Positions 14,701-16,732 of a stretch of DNA of 16,732 nt are shown here, piece after piece. Location of the stretch: contig JAISAX010000838.1 in the NCBI GenBank assembly GCA_031266495.1, positions 1 through 16,732 of the forward strand, given 5' to 3'. The position numbers and the translations under genes are program-made. The notes beneath the pieces were generated by a model. The model did not search any database, was not told the origin of the DNA, and saw nothing but the letters and a program-made list of their open reading frames with translations. The DNA is from Opitutaceae bacterium (GTDB taxonomy: Bacteria; Verrucomicrobiota; Verrucomicrobiae; Opitutales; Opitutaceae). Each line of letters opens with the position of its first letter. Position 1 is the stretch's first letter.

Positions 14701-14995
14701 TGTGTTGCTGGTCATCGCGACAAACGCCTTCAACACGGACATGGTTTTCGAAAACAAATCGTATTACACCTGCCTTGATGCCGGGCGTCCTCCGGTTTTG
14801 ATACAATCTGTCGCCGTCAGTCTGGAGTTGACCACCCGCCATGAAGAAACGCCGGAAATTTATGCGCTGAACATGGATGGCACCCGCATGGAGAAACTTG
14901 GAAGCAGACTGGAAAACGGGAGATTGAAGCTCTCCATCGACACCTCCGGACTGGAGCATGGAACGCCCTGTTTTGAAATTATGTTTCCCGAATAA
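11738..14995 (+). CDS. Large secreted glycoside hydrolase, clan-A-like (beta-galactosidase/cellulase type)
   Basis: The 1085-residue protein has a signal peptide (MRSPLLFLSFLLPCLLSA) and then a multidomain body. Residues about 20-175 look like a carbohydrate-binding sandwich (GVKLKISFFYKA, WQLAELEC). Residues about 235-330 resemble the jelly-roll domain of beta-galactosidases (MAADWYFDVHVNGRKVHDAM, GPNIMAVRVLAGSRGWKF). A TIM-barrel region spans about 385-800: QGYNMVRLHTLD, ERGIYLNMDLMTTW, then FLNEQDL with candidate acid/base Glu560, and YMITEYSHSAPN with candidate nucleophile Glu737, the two-glutamate NE...E arrangement of clan GH-A. A beta-rich C-terminal part follows (about 830-1085). Exact GH family and substrate cannot be named. 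A C15 homopolymer lies in frame at residues 224-229, between the first two domains. ATG 11738 leads straight into the signal peptide. It is followed after 13 bp by the pseudopilin. Confidence 0.85.
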   Translation: MRSPLLFLSFLLPCLLSASEFFWKYENERDLSPGRIQFYTAPGCTLDKHIPAAIKTPDGENTLALKTTGLKPDAPNHAIQTNFPLRRNIAKGVKLKISFFYKATTNGEFEYTLARNTPPWSMLARNAWRKLSATPNWQLAELECETDADHSSPLATPRLMTGRFPVGETLYIGPVRLLVENEILPLALNREWKVLRNPAASASLILLPENGETAVLKNNEIDLSPPPPRSKNVPEKTAAFLYNAFDSPEAGRMRIGMAADWYFDVHVNGRKVHDAMTGNRSALLQPEDHVFDFPVKKGPNIMAVRVLAGSRGWKFICGTVDADAGRLVKITESKKYRPLDMGRLLVKSGTALDFSALNGPRQKAGELGRVIANTDGKLAFEKAPGNPVRFFSFVYIMANSWRLKNHLWTKQDTEHFADAIANQGYNMVRLHTLDRYLLGYKVNDPQYPDMTVAVAGIPQTAKEIPFDEGNLDRFFYLVHCLKERGIYLNMDLMTTWSGYTMAGYRARKSGEQFREHMFFDEKYRRHWKVASGFLLTTTNPYTGLALKDDPALACIDFLNEQDLRIGDPATMAVFTKPFQGWLKTKYKTGAALSKAWGKPLAFGNTPAIDETLLRAGDTAASDAATFLTETMLEMTDWYVKIVRDEIGYKGIYNQWDMIMRTLEIPVRARLPAIAQHTYFAHPHFIPTSGKAPKTDSSRYLGGVENDMVVDQTSSLGSTYFRAAAMARFLDRPYMITEYSHSAPNRFRHERGLYFGSCAALQGWDVLTTFTDTVRLTLDDAFGGFDNAIDPVSRASEIVTALAWLRGDVRESPHSVAYVPEPEKLFPKNYLAAMSDDYAKTAFLTKVGIVWPSASGEKTSFPVNKTRPSLTIVPEKFSRLNVDQWYVTADNREGGEFPELVRQFRDARLLPESNKTQADRAFYQSDTGELSLDEKAEEMTVVSPRLEGVILKKNHPVDLGKLRVVSCSEPAAIVAASLDKNANLGDASRVLLVIATNAFNTDMVFENKSYYTCLDAGRPPVLIQSVAVSLELTTRHEETPEIYALNMDGTRMEKLGSRLENGRLKLSIDTSGLEHGTPCFEIMFPE
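12408..12422 (+). repeat. C15 homopolymer within the secreted hydrolase gene
   Basis: Fifteen consecutive C residues are read as the end of TCC, four CCC codons and the start of CGG (Ser-Pro4-Arg). Tracts of this length are prone to slippage during replication and during sequencing. A change not divisible by three would truncate the enzyme before its catalytic barrel. Confidence 0.95.
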
Positions 14996-15008
14996 AATCC
15001 CGCTTGCC

Positions 15009-15716
15009 ATGAAAAACCGGATACGCGCCTTCACCCTGACCGAATTGCTGACCGTTATCGTCGTCATTGGCATTCTGGCGGCGATCATGATCCCGGTTGC
15101 CGGCAAGGTTCGCATGACCGCCCGCCGTGCGCACTCCCTTTCAAACCTGAAGCAGGCGGGGGCGTCCGTGCATCTGTTTTTGTCTGACAACAGGCAGCGG
15201 TTTCCCGTCCTGCGCTCCAACGACTGGAGCATGTTTTGGGTGGACGCGCTTGCGCCCTACATCGGGAATCGCAATGCGTCGCGCCAGAACTGGCCGGTCG
15301 CACCCGGCTACACGACTTCCTGGGCGCCGCCCGTGTTGCTGGACCCCGCGCTGCCCTCCGGTGTTTATCACGGGTCCGTGAGCGATTACGCCGCAAACGA
15401 CTACCTTTTCAGCGTCCTGCCTCCCGATGTCCCCGCCGGGAACCTAGCGGGAACCGTGAGCATTACGGATGTGCGCAACCCGGGCGGAGTGGTCCTGCTG
15501 GTGACATCGGAAAACGTGTCCGGCGACGTCAGGATTGGCTGCTGGAATCTCGACCACGCAAGCTACGTGGAAGGGGCCAACATTGACGCGCTCTGGGCGC
15601 CATCCGACCACGGCACGGGCATCATCATGGCGGTTTTTGCCGACGGGCACGCCAAACAGATTCCCAGGCAGACCTTTTTCGACAACCGCCGCTCCCTGTT
15701 GATGGCCGATCCCTGA
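15009..15716 (+). CDS. Type II secretion-like pseudopilin (prepilin N-terminal methylation domain)
   Basis: The 235-residue protein starts MKNRIRAFTLTELLTVIVVI, the class III prepilin leader: a short basic leader, cleavage before Phe (A-F), Thr-Glu at +4/+5, and a hydrophobic helix through GILAAIMIPVAGKV. The C-terminal half carries the CWNLDH...APSDHGTG and FADGHAKQIP segment found in the many stand-alone pseudopilins of Verrucomicrobiota and Planctomycetota (H-X9-DG type). Processing by a prepilin peptidase and anchoring in the inner membrane are expected. No secretion-system partner genes are in the window, so its role in a pilus or secretion machine is unproven; these genomes often place such genes next to secreted enzymes. 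ATG 15009 is chosen because it starts the leader exactly. It lies 13 bp behind the large hydrolase, so the two are probably cotranscribed. Confidence 0.9.
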   Translation: MKNRIRAFTLTELLTVIVVIGILAAIMIPVAGKVRMTARRAHSLSNLKQAGASVHLFLSDNRQRFPVLRSNDWSMFWVDALAPYIGNRNASRQNWPVAPGYTTSWAPPVLLDPALPSGVYHGSVSDYAANDYLFSVLPPDVPAGNLAGTVSITDVRNPGGVVLLVTSENVSGDVRIGCWNLDHASYVEGANIDALWAPSDHGTGIIMAVFADGHAKQIPRQTFFDNRRSLLMADP

Positions 15717-15930
15717 AAATCCCCGCGCAAACATTCCTCCCTGTCATACCACTTCAATGACACACATCCGATGGTTTGTTTTTCGTGTTTTCACGACGTG
15801 TGTTTCGTGGGCCACTCTTTTGCTGCCATTCAAAACAGACCCGTTCCATAGGGAAATCATACGCAAAAAAGAATCCGCCTTGTTCTTTTTTCTGGCCTTC
15901 CCCGCCCCTCTTCTGCGCCCATTACCCGCC
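15717..15930 (+). other. Intergenic spacer with TCGTG-TTTT-CACGA hairpin and CGTG-rich repeats
   Basis: The frame of the next gene remains open here from ATG 15757, but the residues before 15931 are unlike a normal N-terminus, so the region is treated as non-coding. It contains a perfect 5-bp hairpin with a TTTT loop at 15783-15796 and a nearby second TTTCGTGG (about 15803-15810). Read on the minus strand this is a CCACGAAACACACG-type phrase, similar in style to the CGCTAAT arrays. It probably holds the promoter of the SGNH gene, but no -35/-10 pair is convincing. Confidence 0.35.
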
Positions 15931-16665
15931 ATGCATCTCCTTCGCCGCCGTTTCCTTCCGGCTCTCTTTTTCGCCATGCTTCCCTTCGTTCCGCACACCG
16001 GTGCTGCCGCGATCACCGGCAACACCGCAACGTCGTCGCAACCCGCCGTCGTTCTCGTCTTCGGAGATTCGATCACCCAAGGGCAGTTGCTCGCCGCCAG
16101 CAATCCCTCTGCGATGTGGCTCAACCGCATCAACGCCGCGCCGGAAGCCGCCAGCAGACTCCGCCTCGTCAACGAGGGCAAAGGCGGCCGCCCCACCGCA
16201 AGCCTCGGCGAATTCGACGCCGTCCTCGCCCGCCACCCGCACATCGACGCGCTCATCCTCGCTCTCGGCGCCAACGATGCCCGCGACACCTCCGGCAACT
16301 GCGTACAAAATGCCGTCGCCAATCTCACCCGGATGATCGAACGCGCCCGCGCCGTTTACGGAGCCTCGCTGCCCGTGCTCATCGTTGCCCCGACCAACAT
16401 CAACAAGTCCGCGCTCGGCCCTACAAAACCCATCGCCAACGAACGCGAGGCCAACATCAACGCACTCGAAGCCGCCTACCGCGAACTCGCCTCGAAATTC
16501 GGCGTATCCTTTATTTCGCTCAACGGCGTCGTTTCCCCCGAATCGCTCACTGCCGACGGCGTCCATCCCGATGCAGCCGGCCACGCCGCCATTGCGCAAA
16601 AACTTCTCCCGGTCGCCCTCGCTCTCGTTTCCCCATCCCGTCCTCATCAGGAACCGGCTCGCTGA
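15931..16665 (+). CDS. Exported SGNH/GDSL-family hydrolase
   Basis: The 244-residue protein has a signal peptide (MHLLRRRFLPALFFAMLPFV ending near GAAA) and the four SGNH blocks. Block I is VLVFGDSITQG with nucleophile Ser47; the block II Gly is in NEGKGGRP; block III is LALGANDARD with Asn115; block V is ADGVHPDAAGH with Asp209 and His212. The likely activity is deacetylation or de-esterification of a glycan or lipid in the periplasm or outside the cell. Its acyl substrate is unknown, and arylesterase/lysophospholipase relatives cannot be excluded. ATG 15931 is chosen over 15757 because it places the signal peptide at the true N-terminus and gives a family-typical length. A 214-bp gap separates it from the pseudopilin, so it may have its own promoter. 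A carbohydrate esterase would complement the secreted hydrolase upstream. Confidence 0.88.
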   Translation: MHLLRRRFLPALFFAMLPFVPHTGAAAITGNTATSSQPAVVLVFGDSITQGQLLAASNPSAMWLNRINAAPEAASRLRLVNEGKGGRPTASLGEFDAVLARHPHIDALILALGANDARDTSGNCVQNAVANLTRMIERARAVYGASLPVLIVAPTNINKSALGPTKPIANEREANINALEAAYRELASKFGVSFISLNGVVSPESLTADGVHPDAAGHAAIAQKLLPVALALVSPSRPHQEPAR

Positions 16666-16691
16666 AATCCCAAACCTGAAATCCGAAATCC
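16664..16691 (+). repeat. Three GAAATCC copies after the SGNH gene
   Basis: GAAATCC occurs at 16664-16670, 16678-16684 and 16685-16691, the first overlapping the stop codon of the hydrolase. It is a short AT-leaning direct repeat. No hairpin or terminator is formed. Confidence 0.7.
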
Positions 16692-16693
16692 CC

Positions 16694-16732
16694 GGGGGGG
16701 GGGGGGCCCGCGGCGGGGGGGGGGGGGGGGGG
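16694..16732. other. Terminal poly-G low-complexity sequence
   Basis: The window ends in 13 G, then CCCGCGGC, then 18 G. This does not resemble any gene end and is probably a sequencing or assembly artefact (no-signal poly-G reads), although a genuine G tract cannot be excluded from sequence alone. Confidence 0.7.

Noticed and set aside
15757..15930. N-terminal extension of the SGNH hydrolase from ATG 15757
   Set aside because: It would put about 58 odd residues before a well-formed signal peptide that begins at 15931; family length also fits the shorter form.
1..16732. CRISPR arrays, tRNA or rRNA genes, transposase genes, replication origin
   Set aside because: I saw no regularly spaced repeats with unique spacers, no rRNA or tRNA-like conserved segments, and no transposase or integrase motifs in any frame. 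Riboswitch-like structures were not evident, but covariance searching (Infernal/Rfam) could not be run.

Overview
The window looks like accessory, carbohydrate-oriented DNA from a Verrucomicrobiota bacterium, most likely near Opitutaceae. This is inferred from the gene mix, with no search run: an exported PEP-CTERM protein, a one-domain pseudopilin with a FADGH tail, GH99-like/WbsX proteins, a DUF6259 glycosidase-like protein, high third-position GC, and start codons almost without Shine-Dalgarno sequences. Both window ends are low-complexity (a C/T tract on the left, poly-G on the right), so this may be a whole contig with untrustworthy tips.

Layout. 1-973 is a graveyard of toxin-antitoxin and mobile-type remnants: a frameshifted polyvalent-kinase-like fragment (minus strand), a frameshifted AbrB-like antitoxin, a shortened UPF0175 antitoxin, and directly behind it the last ~22 codons of its usual DUF3368 PIN-toxin partner. 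990-2024 is an intact LacI-family regulator. 2025-2352 holds a doubtful 61-codon ORF and two inverted arrays of CGCTAAT heptamers at exact 10-bp spacing. 2353-4306 (minus) is a deletion scar joining the 5' end of a DUF4886 (SGNH-like) gene to the 3' part of a DUF6259 gene. A divergent AraC-family regulator follows (4390-5298).

From 5634 everything reads rightward: a D-2-hydroxyacid dehydrogenase; a collapsed HAD-phosphatase remnant overlapping its stop; a GPH-type sugar:cation symporter; two tandem GH99-like/WbsX proteins; a PEP-CTERM protein; a strong stem-loop; a large secreted clan-A-like glycoside hydrolase carrying a C15 tract; a pseudopilin; and an exported SGNH hydrolase. Spacing of -4 to +20 bp ties several of these into one or two transcription units.

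How it could work together (inference): exported glycosidase and esterase activities release sugars from a glycan, the symporter imports them, and the dehydrogenase handles a sugar-derived acid or ketone, under LacI- and AraC-type sensors. The PEP-CTERM protein and pseudopilin would be cell-surface or envelope components. The substrate cannot be read from the sequence.

The most striking pattern is repeated intragenic deletion: at least three loci keep recognisable coding sequence on both sides of a missing middle (near 900, 3990 and 6775). Also notable are the possible C15 contingency tract in a secreted enzyme, the near-identical ends of the tandem GH99-like pair, and the helically phased CGCTAAT arrays.
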